From positions 1 to 64,000 of the forward strand of contig NZ_BJDY01000007.1 in assembly GCF_005405385.1 (NCBI RefSeq): a DNA stretch of 64,000 nt, given 5' to 3'. The notes under the pieces were generated by a model. The model was not told the origin of the DNA, made no database searches, and was given only the letters and a program-made list of their open reading frames with translations. Shown here piece by piece: positions 1 to 9,056 of the stretch (position 1 is the first letter of the stretch; each line of letters starts with the position of its first letter). Both the position numbers and the translations under genes were made by a program. The stretch comes from Lactiplantibacillus mudanjiangensis (GTDB taxonomy: Bacteria > Bacillota > Bacilli > Lactobacillales > Lactobacillaceae).

Positions 1-37
1 AGCGTTCGTCCTGAGCCAGGATCAAACTCTCAAATTA
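1..37 (-). rRNA. 16S rRNA gene, 5' end only (cut by window start)
   Basis: The reverse complement of the first 30 bases is the universal 16S 5' sequence (AGAGTTTGATCCTGGCTCAG and onward). Aligning that block to E. coli position 8 puts the mature 5' end near 37. The gene runs out of the window to the left, so only its start is seen. Confidence 0.97.
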
Positions 38-77
38 ATGATGAGTTTTAAAGCTCATTAAATGTTGTACTAAAATT

Positions 78-180
78 CATTTGCTAGCGAATTGACTTCG
101 CAAATGTTTGTTGTGCTAACCTAAGTTAGCAGACCCTACACATTTGTTTTGTCGAAACTTTGTTCAGTTTTCAAAGGTCT
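78..180 (-). promoter_or_regulatory. rRNA leader with processing hairpin and boxA-like sequence
   Basis: On the minus strand, upstream of 16S, the leader contains CTTTGAAAACTGAACAAAG (near 158-177), the usual boxA-adjacent sequence of Firmicute rrn leaders, and a hairpin at 78-106 (CATTT/AAATG and GCGAA/TTCGC arms). Known rrn leaders carry antitermination and RNase III processing signals here; assignment of each role is inference. Confidence 0.6.
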
Positions 181-215
181 AATTTGTTGGTTGATTACCT
201 CAACGCAACTTAATC

Positions 216-244
216 ATCATATCATCAAGGTTAAAAGTTGTCAA
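216..244 (-). promoter_or_regulatory. rRNA promoter P1 (proximal)
   Basis: Minus strand: -35 TTGACA (239-244), 17-bp spacer, -10 TATGAT (216-221). Nearest of four tandem promoters to the 16S gene. Downstream of the -10 is a conserved GTTGC-containing block shared by the other units. Confidence 0.9.
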
Positions 245-303
245 GAACTTTTTAAATCTTTTTTGAAGTGAATCATATTTGTTGCTTCAACAGCAACTCA
301 ATC

Positions 304-332
304 ATCATATCGCTAATATTTTAAAACGTCAA
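304..332 (-). promoter_or_regulatory. rRNA promoter P2
   Basis: Minus strand: -35 TTGACG (327-332), 17-bp spacer, -10 TATGAT (304-309). Its -10 lies 88 bp upstream of that of P1. Confidence 0.88.
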
Positions 333-390
333 GAACTTTTTTAACTCACTTGAAATGAATTTTATTGGTTGCCTCAAACGCAACTTAATT

Positions 391-419
391 AGAATAACAA
401 AATCATTTTTCGTTGTCAA
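391..419 (-). promoter_or_regulatory. rRNA promoter P3
   Basis: Minus strand: -35 TTGACA (414-419), 17-bp spacer, -10 TATTCT (391-396). Its -10 lies 87 bp upstream of that of P2. Confidence 0.85.
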
Positions 420-477
420 CAACTTTTTAATTTTGTTTTTCAAATCAATATGTTGTGCCATAACAGCAACGAGTAAT

Positions 478-506
478 ACTATACCAGGATAAAATTAGTT
501 GGTCAA
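478..506 (-). promoter_or_regulatory. rRNA promoter P4 (distal)
   Basis: Minus strand: -35 TTGACC (501-506), 17-bp spacer, -10 TATAGT (478-483). Its -10 lies 87 bp upstream of that of P3, which completes a regular four-unit array. Confidence 0.8.
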
Positions 507-528
507 GCAAAATTCAAAATTAATTTTA

Positions 529-566
529 AAAAAGAGACCTATCAAGTTGTGTTTGATAAATCTCTA
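529..566 (-). terminator. terminator of the ECF S-component gene
   Basis: Minus-strand hairpin with arms AGAGA..TATCAA and TTGATA..TCTCT followed by a T-run. It separates the S-component gene from the distal rRNA promoter. Confidence 0.8.
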
Positions 567-581
567 CTATATAAGTGACTT

Positions 582-1091
582 TTAATTAAATTGAGTTCTA
601 ACATATGATTGCATTCTAACCACAACGGGAAATGCAATCACACTACCAACGACCGCTTGCACAGCATTAGTTGGAACTCCGATAATTCCGGTTGGCAACG
701 CATATAAGACCGAATCAGTTATAAAATAACCTGCAATCATCACAATGCTCCCCACAATCATCGCGATGACTTGCCACCGTTTGGACTTACCCGCACCAAG
801 TTGACCGACTAGCCAACCTTCTAAGCCATGAACCACTAACGAAAATAGCATATATTGTGAATACCCTGAAATCAAATCTAAAATAAATCCGCTAGCGCCA
901 CCTACCACGGCACCACCACGGCGACCAAATAGTAACGCCGCAATCATGATCCCTGCATCACATAGATTAATATTTCCATGAGTCATGGGCACTGGTATGA
1001 TCAACAATCTTGAAATCACTACGGTTACGGCAATCAGTAAACCTAACACTGCAATCGTTCGTGTGGAACGATGTTCGGGCTTCGTTTGCAT
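582..1091 (-). CDS. ECF transporter S component (PF07155-like)
   Basis: A small integral membrane protein of 169 residues with about five to six hydrophobic segments. It carries the N-terminal pattern seen in S components of the ECF-ribofla_trS type (GNINLCDAGIMIAALLFG, then a Gly-rich GGAVVGGASGF stretch). Such proteins bind a vitamin or its precursor and work with a shared EcfA-A'-T module, which is not in this window. The substrate cannot be read from the sequence; HmpT/PdxU-like relatives are possible. The ATG at 1091 is chosen over a TTG two codons upstream because AAAGGA then sits about 9 bases away. It stands alone between tyrS and the rRNA promoters with its own terminator. Confidence 0.8.
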   Translation of the reverse strand: MQTKPEHRSTRTIAVLGLLIAVTVVISRLLIIPVPMTHGNINLCDAGIMIAALLFGRRGGAVVGGASGFILDLISGYSQYMLFSLVVHGLEGWLVGQLGAGKSKRWQVIAMIVGSIVMIAGYFITDSVLYALPTGIIGVPTNAVQAVVGSVIAFPVVVRMQSYVRTQFN

Positions 1092-1274
1092 AAACAACTG
1101 TCCTTTCTTTATCCCCCATTAACAACTAACAATTATCAAAAATCGATTTAACTATAGCATAGCGCAATCATCGCTGGCGAGGATAGTCTCCGGTTCATTT
1201 GTCTTCGTCAGTAACCTAACCAACTGTCTTTAATGTATTTTTAATTTTACTACACTTATTCTCATAATGCGCAT

Positions 1275-1316
1275 AAAAAAAGAAATCGATTGCGTTAACT
1301 ACAATCGATTTCTTCA
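1275..1316 (-). terminator. tyrS terminator
   Basis: Minus-strand hairpin GAAATCGATTG/CAATCGATTTC followed by a T-run, directly after the tyrS stop codon. Confidence 0.9.
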
Positions 1317-1326
1317 AAAAGCTTAT

Positions 1327-2841
<1,515 letters not shown>

Positions 2842-2847
2842 ATTAAC

Positions 2848-2876
2848 ATCATAATCACTCAGCAACAAAATGTCAA
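2848..2876 (-). promoter_or_regulatory. tyrS promoter overlapping the MFS stop codon
   Basis: Minus strand: -35 TTGACA (2871-2876), 17-bp spacer, -10 TATGAT (2848-2853). The TGA inside the -35 box is also the stop codon of the upstream MFS gene. Confidence 0.85.
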
Positions 2877-4270
2877 TCGTGCTGGCGCGTCTTCATCGCT
2901 AAAGTTAAAGCCACCCCATCAATCACCGCCAGCACCAACAATAATCCTAAGGCGGCCGTCGACCCTAACGCTGTTTTATGAGCCGTACTCCCTGTGGCTT
3001 GTGTTTGTACTAACGTAATCACCGCCGACACAATCGACGTCCCAGTTGCTCCAGCAAATTGCTGCAACGTATTAAAAACCGCATTTCCATCGGCTTGCTG
3101 TGCCATATCCAATTGACTCAGGCCACTAGTCATCGCATTTCCCATGATTAATCCAAGACCAATCATAAAGATGATATAAAAACCTAAGATTAGCCAACCA
3201 TTCAGCTGCATCGCAAAGCCAGCAAATAACGCCACAGCGACCATCAACAAACTTGCACCGGTAAGTAAAGGTTTCGCCGCACCAAATTGATCTAAGATGC
3301 GACCACCAAGCGGCGCAAAGATTGCGCCTACCGCGGCACCAGGTAACACAAATAATCCAGCAACCATCGCAGACTTGCCATTAACCAACTGTAAATAGTT
3401 TGGCAAAATAAACGCCATGCCTAACGCATTCAATTGCAATAAGAAAAACCCGACTAAATGCCAATCGAACGAGTGGTTCTTAAAGATAGTTAAATGAATC
3501 AGCGGTTGCTTAGCACGACTAGTCCGCCAGACAAATGCGCCTAGACCGATTAAGCCAACTACTAGCATACCGAAAAAGGCTAATGGTTGCGTCGTCACTT
3601 TGGATAAATTGCTAAAAGCTAAGGTAAATCCGATAAAGATTAACCAGATTAGCATCCAACCGAAAGCATCAAAGCCGACGCGTTTCGTCGGTTGGGCTTG
3701 TCGAATCGCATATAGTCCTAAGATCAACGATACAAGCAATAACGGTAACAATAAAATAAAGATCCAATGCCAGCCAAGGCTGCTGACGACAATCCCACCA
3801 AAAGTTGGGCCCAGTGCTGGCGCAATTGCCGTAATTAACGTCCCAATGCCCATCAGTGTACCTCGTTGTTGGATCGGTACCCAATCTAAAATAATATTAA
3901 ACATTAATGGTAACGCAATCCCGGTTCCCAGTCCTTGCACTACCCGACCGAGGACTAGCATATCAAAGCTTCCAGCTAGCGCATCAATCACTAAACCCGC
4001 CATAAATAACAAGTTAGCGGTAATAAACAGGGTTTTCGTCCGGAAACGTTGCTTTAAAAATGACGAAATTGGTACGATAATCGACACAACCACCAAATAA
4101 GCGGTCGTCATCCACTGCACAGTTGCCGTATTGACTTGAAACTCACGCATCAGGGCTGGAAACGTGATATTCATCGCAGTTTCCACAATCACCCCACAAA
4201 AAGATAATAAACCGGTCGCCACCACGGCTAAAATTAATTTGGCGTCTACTTTTTTGGTCATGTTTGCCAC
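2873..4270 (-). CDS. MFS multidrug exporter, DHA2 (EmrB/QacA) family
   Basis: A 465-residue membrane protein with about 14 hydrophobic segments, the size and layout of DHA2 drug:H+ antiporters. Motif-like stretches include SFLKQRFRTKTLF after TM2 (motif A region) and GRVVQGLGTGIALPLMF (motif B region). It likely exports toxic compounds at the plasma membrane; the substrate is unknown. It is divergent from the MarR gene at 4419, which is the obvious regulator, and a MarR operator-like palindrome lies just before its start (4285-4302). It lacks a clear terminator of its own: the tyrS promoter and T-box follow its stop at once. Confidence 0.88.
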   Translation of the reverse strand: MANMTKKVDAKLILAVVATGLLSFCGVIVETAMNITFPALMREFQVNTATVQWMTTAYLVVVSIIVPISSFLKQRFRTKTLFITANLLFMAGLVIDALAGSFDMLVLGRVVQGLGTGIALPLMFNIILDWVPIQQRGTLMGIGTLITAIAPALGPTFGGIVVSSLGWHWIFILLLPLLLVSLILGLYAIRQAQPTKRVGFDAFGWMLIWLIFIGFTLAFSNLSKVTTQPLAFFGMLVVGLIGLGAFVWRTSRAKQPLIHLTIFKNHSFDWHLVGFFLLQLNALGMAFILPNYLQLVNGKSAMVAGLFVLPGAAVGAIFAPLGGRILDQFGAAKPLLTGASLLMVAVALFAGFAMQLNGWLILGFYIIFMIGLGLIMGNAMTSGLSQLDMAQQADGNAVFNTLQQFAGATGTSIVSAVITLVQTQATGSTAHKTALGSTAALGLLLVLAVIDGVALTLAMKTRQHD

Positions 4271-4284
4271 TCCATTTTAAAAAT

Positions 4285-4302
4285 TAGTTCTAACACGAAC
4301 TA
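4285..4302. promoter_or_regulatory. candidate MarR operator 1 (MFS side)
   Basis: Inverted repeat TAGTTC-N6-GAACTA just upstream of the MFS start. It matches the second site at 4386-4403 in arm sequence and spacing (TAGTT-N7-GAAC). Confidence 0.6.
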
Positions 4303-4350
4303 TTTACATATGCTAACACAAATTCTCAGTAATACCAACTAATAATTCAA

Positions 4351-4379
4351 TTGACTTTTACGATCAGCTTTCATATAAT
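4351..4379 (+). promoter_or_regulatory. promoter of the marR gene
   Basis: -35 TTGACT (4351-4356), 17-bp spacer, -10 TATAAT (4374-4379). Candidate operator 2 begins 6 bases downstream, over the expected start point. Confidence 0.85.
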
Positions 4380-4385
4380 GCCAAA

Positions 4386-4403
4386 TAGTTAGTTAACGAA
4401 CCA
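4386..4403. promoter_or_regulatory. candidate MarR operator 2 (marR side)
   Basis: TAGTT-N7-GAAC element with a GTTAAC centre, placed just after the marR -10 box. Bound protein here would block its own gene. Confidence 0.6.
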
Positions 4404-4418
4404 TTATAGGAGGCTATC

Positions 4419-4871
4419 ATGCAAACATCACTTGGCATCGCCATCAAAAAAGCCAATAACGCCCTCGCCCGCGACTCGGACCACTTTGCAAAACAACTTG
4501 GACTCACCGGGACACAAATCAGTACAATTAACTTTATCGCCGATCACGAAGCGACCCAAGATATTTTCCAACGTGATTTAGAACACGAATTTAATATTCG
4601 TAAAGCTACTGCCTCAAGCCTCGTCACCACGATGGTTGCCAAAGACTTACTCCTACGCGTGCCGGCGACCAATGACGCGCGCTATAAACGACTATTATTA
4701 ACCCCACATGCACGGCAATTAGCACAAACTATCGAGGCGTTTTTCGCTAATAGCGAACGTCGAATGAGGCAACTACTGGGACCCGATTTTGACACGATTC
4801 ACACCCAGTTAACACAGATCAGTCAAACCTTCACCGCTGAAAATACCTCTGCACCACAGAAAAAAGCTTGA
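4419..4871 (+). CDS. MarR family transcriptional regulator
   Basis: A 150-residue winged-helix repressor. The DNA-binding segment is the stretch around residues 47-80 (QDIFQRDLEHEFNIRKATAS followed by SLVTTMVAKDLLLRV), ending in the wing with DARYKRLLLT. Flanking helices match the MarR dimer fold. It is divergent from a DHA2 drug exporter with a shared 148-bp intergenic region that holds two similar inverted repeats, so it probably represses both genes and is released by a small ligand. The RBS is AGGAGG before ATG. The stop codon lies inside the terminator hairpin that follows. Confidence 0.92.
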   Translation: MQTSLGIAIKKANNALARDSDHFAKQLGLTGTQISTINFIADHEATQDIFQRDLEHEFNIRKATASSLVTTMVAKDLLLRVPATNDARYKRLLLTPHARQLAQTIEAFFANSERRMRQLLGPDFDTIHTQLTQISQTFTAENTSAPQKKA

Positions 4872-4893
4872 GCCGCAGCCCAAGCTTTTTTGT
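4857..4893. terminator. bidirectional terminator between marR and phzF-like gene
   Basis: Hairpin AAAAGCTTG/CAAGCTTTT with A/T runs on both sides; it overlaps the last codons of the marR gene and serves the convergent PhzF-family gene. Confidence 0.85.
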
Positions 4894-4905
4894 CGCTTTA
4901 ATTCA

Positions 4906-5688
4906 TTAAACATCCAATGTATTTTCTCCCGTTGCAAACAAAACGGCTCGACCACTCATCGTTACCCGATCATCATGCCATTCACAATCCAATACCCCAA
5001 CTCGTGCTGAGGCTTGTTGCGCATGTAATTGCCGTTTGTGAAGACGTTGAGCCCAATAAGGAATTAGATTCGAGTGTGCTGATCCAGTGACCGGATCTTC
5101 ATCAACCTGTAGTTTAGGATAAAAGGCTCGTGACACAAAATCAAACGTCGTATCAGGTGCCGTGACGATAACACCCAAACCAGTTTGTAAAGCCTTAACT
5201 TTGGCCAAATCCGGTTGCATATGACGAACTGTTTCTGCATCGTCATAGACTAAAAACAAGTCACGTGCTAAATAAGCCGCCGTGGGTTTAGCTCCCATTG
5301 CAGCCGCAAAGGTCGGCTCATTTTCAATCGGTTCTGGCATTAAGCTAGGAAAGTCCAATCCATATTGATCACCTTGACGAGTCGCAGCAAGTGGTCCTTT
5401 TTGCGTTTGAAAATGTAACTCAGTCGCATCCGGTTCATAATAATTAAACAGGACGTAAGCCGTTGCCAGTGACGCATGTCCACACAAATCGATCTCTTGT
5501 TCTGGCGTAAACCAGCGCAAGTCATAATGATCACCGTTTTTAACCGTAAAGGCCGTTTCTGATAAGTGGTGTTCTAACGCGATTTTTTGCATCGTTGTTG
5601 CACTAGGCCATTTTGTTAACACGTAGACCGCCGCCGGATTGCCTTTAAAAACCTCATCATTGAACGCATCTACCAAATAAAACTTCAT
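4906..5688 (-). CDS. PhzF family isomerase/epimerase-like protein
   Basis: A 260-residue cytoplasmic protein of the PhzF/diaminopimelate-epimerase-like fold. Family hallmarks are the start (FYLVDAFNDEVFKGNPAAVY), the catalytic-Glu segment HLSETAFTV near residue 44, CGHASLATAYVLF near residue 70 and the C-terminal DPVTGSAHSNLIPYW. PhzF itself isomerises a phenazine precursor; the many homologues in non-phenazine bacteria mostly have no known substrate, and no phenazine genes are nearby, so function here is open. The protein is full length. It stands as a single gene between two terminators. Confidence 0.9.
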   Translation of the reverse strand: MKFYLVDAFNDEVFKGNPAAVYVLTKWPSATTMQKIALEHHLSETAFTVKNGDHYDLRWFTPEQEIDLCGHASLATAYVLFNYYEPDATELHFQTQKGPLAATRQGDQYGLDFPSLMPEPIENEPTFAAAMGAKPTAAYLARDLFLVYDDAETVRHMQPDLAKVKALQTGLGVIVTAPDTTFDFVSRAFYPKLQVDEDPVTGSAHSNLIPYWAQRLHKRQLHAQQASARVGVLDCEWHDDRVTMSGRAVLFATGENTLDV

Positions 5689-5777
5689 CGTTTCGTCACC
5701 ACTTTCTTATGTATTGTCAAAATTGACATGCGTCCATTCTAATCTTAATCACATCATTTTACAATCTTTTTATAACA

Positions 5778-5813
5778 AAAGATCACCAACCCGATAATCG
5801 AGTTGGTGATCTT
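5778..5813 (-). terminator. terminator of the secreted-protein cluster
   Basis: Minus-strand hairpin GATCACCAACTCG/CGGGTTGGTGATC followed by a T-rich tail, right after the stop of the 137-residue protein. Confidence 0.85.
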
Positions 5814-5816
5814 CAC

Positions 5817-6230
5817 TTAGTTTTTAAGCCATTGATCAGCTTGACTGAATTTTAGTTCGTGAGCAGACGCTTGTGCAACTGATGTACGACCTAACGCATC
5901 GGTCAACGTCAAGGTTCGCGCCGCTGATAATCGCCAATAACCCGTTGTAACGATATCACCGATCATCAGCCGGTAACTGCCATCGGCCCGTAACGTCAAA
6001 GTTCGAGCTGACTGTGGCCGATGCCAGGTCCCAATAATGGCCTTAGCAGACACCTTTTGTGCCTGTCCTGGCGTTAGCTTTTGGACCACATGAGTCGTGT
6101 CAGTCGAGGTCTCAGTCACAGGCGTTGTCGTGCCAAATTGCTTAGCACTGGCCGTCGTCACCCACAAAAGGATGACCATCAACCCCGCAAATAAGCAGTG
6201 TCGCCACCAGATTTTAGTTGCTTTGGGCAT
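5817..6230 (-). CDS. secreted or anchored small protein, unknown function
   Basis: A 137-residue protein with one N-terminal hydrophobic segment (residues 13-28, ending TTASAK), so it is exported or membrane tethered. After a Thr-rich stretch comes a compact domain (IIGTWHRPQSARTLTLRADGSYRLMIGD...GYWRLS), which resembles lipocalin-like/META-type beta-barrel repeats in its GTW-x-L-x-DGSY-x-GYW pattern; this is only a resemblance. Its start overlaps the end of the upstream gene by 17 bases, which suggests translational coupling with the secreted protein at 6214. I cannot name a function. Confidence 0.6.
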   Translation of the reverse strand: MPKATKIWWRHCLFAGLMVILLWVTTASAKQFGTTTPVTETSTDTTHVVQKLTPGQAQKVSAKAIIGTWHRPQSARTLTLRADGSYRLMIGDIVTTGYWRLSAARTLTLTDALGRTSVAQASAHELKFSQADQWLKN

Positions 6231-6882
6231 CGGCAGCTAACTTCATCACGGTGCTGGCTTGTTGACCTTTTACTTGAGTGACTTTATCAGATTGTTGCCA
6301 CTTAACCGTATTCGCTTGGCCAGATTGTGTCTGATCATAAACGGTCACCGAACCATGGGTAACATTAGTATCCGTTAACTTTTGACTCGTTAATTGATTG
6401 TTGACTTGTTTGGCGAACTTCGCTGGATTAGCTTGAACATCCGCCGTATTAGCAATCGCGGTGACTGACCAGTTATTCGTATTCCAATGAATATAAACAC
6501 GACCCATCGTCCCTTGTAACTTGGCCGTGGTGCCATTACCTAGAGAAACCGTACTCCCTTTAGCCGCACCAATATAATCAACTTCGTCTTTGGCATCACT
6601 CTTGCTGTTATAGGCCGTCTTTTTATATGTGGCCGTCTTTGAACTCGTTCCAGACTTCACATAGCTCACACTATAATTCGACTTAGTCCCACTGGCACTC
6701 GTTGCTTTAACCGTTTGATCGGCCGCTTTAACTGTGGTTGGGGCTGCGGTTTGACTGACAGTCGTAACATTATCAGAAGCCGCATGAAGCACATGATTAA
6801 CTGATGGGGCCGCCACTAATCCTAAAACTAGTGCACTGGTGGTCGCAAAAATTCCAACTTTAACTTTACGTTTAAATTGCAT
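6214..6882 (-). CDS. secreted protein, unknown function
   Basis: A 222-residue protein with a classic signal peptide (KRKVKVGIFATTSALVLGLV then AAPSVNHVLHAASD) and a Ser/Thr/Lys-rich mature chain. The middle part (about residues 70-150) has YSVSYVKSGTSSKTATYKK and MGRVYIHWNTNNWSVTAI, a beta-rich pattern without an anchor motif (no LPXTG, no lipobox). It sits between the GH25 muramidase (14 bases upstream) and the 137-residue exported protein (17-base overlap), so the three are almost certainly one operon of extracytoplasmic proteins. No family is recognised with certainty. Confidence 0.7.
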   Translation of the reverse strand: MQFKRKVKVGIFATTSALVLGLVAAPSVNHVLHAASDNVTTVSQTAAPTTVKAADQTVKATSASGTKSNYSVSYVKSGTSSKTATYKKTAYNSKSDAKDEVDYIGAAKGSTVSLGNGTTAKLQGTMGRVYIHWNTNNWSVTAIANTADVQANPAKFAKQVNNQLTSQKLTDTNVTHGSVTVYDQTQSGQANTVKWQQSDKVTQVKGQQASTVMKLAADAQSN

Positions 6883-6896
6883 TAAAAAGTTCCTCC

Positions 6897-8309
6897 TTAA
6901 TTCGTTACGTATGACTTATTGGCGGTAATGTATTGCCCATTTGCCGTCACCAAGTAACGTGAACCAGTTGATCGTTTGCCAACTTTAGTCACTGATACCT
7001 TGGTTCCTTTGGCGATCGCACTACGACGGTAAGTCTTGCTTAAAGAAGACTTGCTGTAACTATAGATCTTCTTGGTAGTCGTCACAGTCTTGCTACTTGG
7101 CAATGATTCAATATAAGCTGGAGTTGCATACTTCACATTGCCACTCACATAACCCTTGCTCGTCTTAATCCGATAAACACTGCCATTCTTGACAACTTTA
7201 CCTTTAATCTGACTACCCTTGGTATACTTCGAACCAGTTTTAGTCTTCAAACCAGCATCCGAGTAGATATTTAAATTACTCGTGAGGTTAAAGGACCCAT
7301 GTTGGCCGTACCAATAACCCGTAATGTCTTGAGCTAAGACCCATTGGTTCAACCCACTTAAGTAAACCGCTTGGGAAGAATTACCACTAGTTACCGACTT
7401 AACAGCCGTAATCTTATAAAATTTCTGTTTTGCACTGCTTGGAATCGTGGTATTCGTCCCATAATACGTTGTCGCCGCTTTATGCAAATAACCATGTTGA
7501 CCAACCTTATACTTGCTGTAAGCCGTTGGTGTCGTGGTCGTTGTGGTTGACGTATTGGTATTCGTACTAGTATTAGTTGACATATTCGTCGACGTGCTCG
7601 TATCTGTCGTGGCACTGCTTGCCGCTGTCCACCAACTGATTGGATGCACACTCACAACCGCTTTACTATTATCAATATATTGATTCAATGCTGACATATA
7701 GTAGGCATCTGTATATTGCCACAGTGAATATGAGATCGTTGGCGTATATGAATAATTCGCAATCCATTGCGCATCGAAACTTTGCCGCGCAGTATTCGCA
7801 TACGTGGTGGCAAAGGATTGATAAGAATAGAAGATTAATTTCTTATTCGTTAACGACCGCATCTCTTCATACCAGGCTTTAACTGCCGCATTGGTCGTGC
7901 CTGAAGTGACTGTGTTCACTTCAAAATCTAGAACATAAAAGGCCGCGTTTTTATTCGATCGATTATAAAAATCTTTGGCTTCTTGCTTAGCATCGCTGGC
8001 ACTCACAAATTGGGCATAGGCATATTCACCAAATGGGACGCCATACTTTACATATAGGCTGGTGTTATTAGCCGCATATTTATCCACATAGTCAGAGCCA
8101 TATTGCCGCCGGTTAATCACAAAAGAAACATTGTTCTTCATGCTCTGTACTTGTGTTGCCGTTAATTGACCTTGCCATTCAGAAATATCTGGGATTGCCT
8201 TAGTCGTATCGGCACTAGCCGACTTGGTTGCGGCCACCCCGAAACCAATCGTCACTAATGCGGCGATGGCGAGCCCACGAACAATGGGCTTTAATTGATG
8301 TGCTTTCAA
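6897..8309 (-). CDS. secreted GH25 muramidase with SH3-like/DUF5776 tail
   Basis: Likely cleaves the MurNAc-GlcNAc bond of peptidoglycan outside the cell. The 470-residue protein has a signal peptide (cleavage after residue 33, SASAD), a GH25 domain (about 38-225) with DISEWQG at its start and the acidic catalytic strand YVLDFEVN, then a Thr/Ser linker (about 228-262), a middle region beginning KVGQHGYLHKAATTYYG, and a C-terminal DUF5776-like repeat ending RYLVTANGQYITANKSYV. The start is TTG with GAGG 9 bases away; no in-frame ATG is closer. A WalR-like direct repeat lies about 250 bp upstream. Two secreted-protein genes follow in the same operon. Confidence 0.9.
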   Translation of the reverse strand: MKAHQLKPIVRGLAIAALVTIGFGVAATKSASADTTKAIPDISEWQGQLTATQVQSMKNNVSFVINRRQYGSDYVDKYAANNTSLYVKYGVPFGEYAYAQFVSASDAKQEAKDFYNRSNKNAAFYVLDFEVNTVTSGTTNAAVKAWYEEMRSLTNKKLIFYSYQSFATTYANTARQSFDAQWIANYSYTPTISYSLWQYTDAYYMSALNQYIDNSKAVVSVHPISWWTAASSATTDTSTSTNMSTNTSTNTNTSTTTTTTPTAYSKYKVGQHGYLHKAATTYYGTNTTIPSSAKQKFYKITAVKSVTSGNSSQAVYLSGLNQWVLAQDITGYWYGQHGSFNLTSNLNIYSDAGLKTKTGSKYTKGSQIKGKVVKNGSVYRIKTSKGYVSGNVKYATPAYIESLPSSKTVTTTKKIYSYSKSSLSKTYRRSAIAKGTKVSVTKVGKRSTGSRYLVTANGQYITANKSYVTN

Positions 8310-8333
8310 AATTAGTTACCTCACTCTACCAAA

Positions 8334-8498
8334 TTAATGTATGAACTCCTTGAACCAGACCCCTGATTTATTGCTTACGGTCCCGCCATCCCACGGGTAC
8401 TTGCCATCTCCCATATCGTTAGTCTGGAAAATCCTCAAATCTTCAAACTTTCGGCCAGTGCCAAACGCTTTATGTATAAAAAATTCAATATTTCCCAA
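8334..8498 (-). CDS. possible 54-codon ORF upstream of the GH25 gene
   Basis: Within the 420-bp region before the GH25 gene an uninterrupted minus-strand frame runs from TTG (8498) to TAA (8334). The product is Gly/Trp-rich at its end (DGKYPWDGGTVSNKSGVWF). The putative RBS (AGAGG) is only 3 bases from the TTG, which is poor, and the opposite strand also has an open frame here. It may be a leader peptide, a gene remnant or chance. Confidence 0.22.
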   Translation of the reverse strand: MGNIEFFIHKAFGTGRKFEDLRIFQTNDMGDGKYPWDGGTVSNKSGVWFKEFIH

Positions 8499-8556
8499 TT
8501 ACCTCTTATCATAAGCTTAATTTCTTGAAATTAGAAAACAGTCAGGTTGCATTTTC

Positions 8557-8572
8557 GTTACACAACCTTACA
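8557..8572. promoter_or_regulatory. WalR/PhoP-like direct repeat upstream of GH25 gene
   Basis: GTTACA-N4-CTTACA on the plus strand (TGTAAG-N4-TGTAAC on the gene's strand). The WalR consensus is TGTWAH-N5-TGTWAH, so spacing is one base short. The site is placed upstream of a cell-wall hydrolase. Confidence 0.4.
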
Positions 8573-8636
8573 AAAGTTTGAAGAAAATGTAATATTTGCA
8601 ACTGTTTATAGCGTACCCGATAATTTGACCAAATAA

Positions 8637-8666
8637 AAAAGCTCACGATTGTCTCGCGAACTCTCC
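8637..8666 (-). terminator. terminator of the small HTH gene
   Basis: Minus-strand hairpin GTTCGCGA/TCGTGAGC (two G-U pairs) followed by a T-run. Confidence 0.7.
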
Positions 8667-8735
8667 TTTTAAGCTTCCGAATCAAACGCAACCTAACCAA
8701 GCAGTTGTCAAGAGCTTGATCATCCTAGCTGGTGG

Positions 8736-8936
8736 TTAATCACGGAAGAAGTATTGGGTTGGTACTCCAAATTCATCATGCAATTGTTGCACTTCAGTCG
8801 TATTCCACTGTGAACGGCCATGCAACTTATTCCAAACCGTATTAACACTTCGATTAATGGCATTAGCCAAGTCTTGTTGTGTAATATGATTTTGTTTAAA
8901 ATAAGCGAGCAAAAGCACATCATTATCAGGTTTCAT
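8736..8936 (-). CDS. small XRE/Cro-like helix-turn-helix protein
   Basis: A 66-residue protein that consists of little more than a Cro/CI-type HTH: NHITQQDLANAINRSVNTVW contains the Q-Q-D-L-A turn and recognition helix, followed by a short tail (VQQLHDEFGVPTQYFFRD). The ATG at 8936 has AGGAGG exactly 7 bases away and is preferred over the GTG two codons upstream. It is divergent from another small HTH gene at 9057. Cro-sized proteins of this type are often phage-derived or antitoxin-like regulators, but no phage or toxin gene is adjacent. Target unknown. Confidence 0.8.
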   Translation of the reverse strand: MKPDNDVLLLAYFKQNHITQQDLANAINRSVNTVWNKLHGRSQWNTTEVQQLHDEFGVPTQYFFRD

Positions 8937-9056
8937 GAACACACCTCCTTCCGATATCCCCTTATGGGAATTCTACCGCATTTTTTAACTTTCGGCAACA
9001 TTTAACTGTGGATTTTCCAAAATTTATGGGTAAAATAGTTATTGAGGTGGCAAACA

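Noticed and set aside
1098-1274. Vitamin riboswitch before the ECF S-component gene
   Set aside because: TPP, THF and preQ1 consensus blocks were looked for in the leader and not found; only promoter-like TATGCT/TATAGT hexamers are seen.
3600-4100. 166-codon open frame on the plus strand
   Set aside because: It lies wholly inside the MFS gene on the other strand, has no RBS and has a composition typical of antisense shadows.
8342-8500. c-di-AMP (ydaO) riboswitch before the GH25 lysozyme gene
   Set aside because: Such riboswitches often control wall hydrolases, but the conserved ydaO blocks could not be found on the minus strand here.
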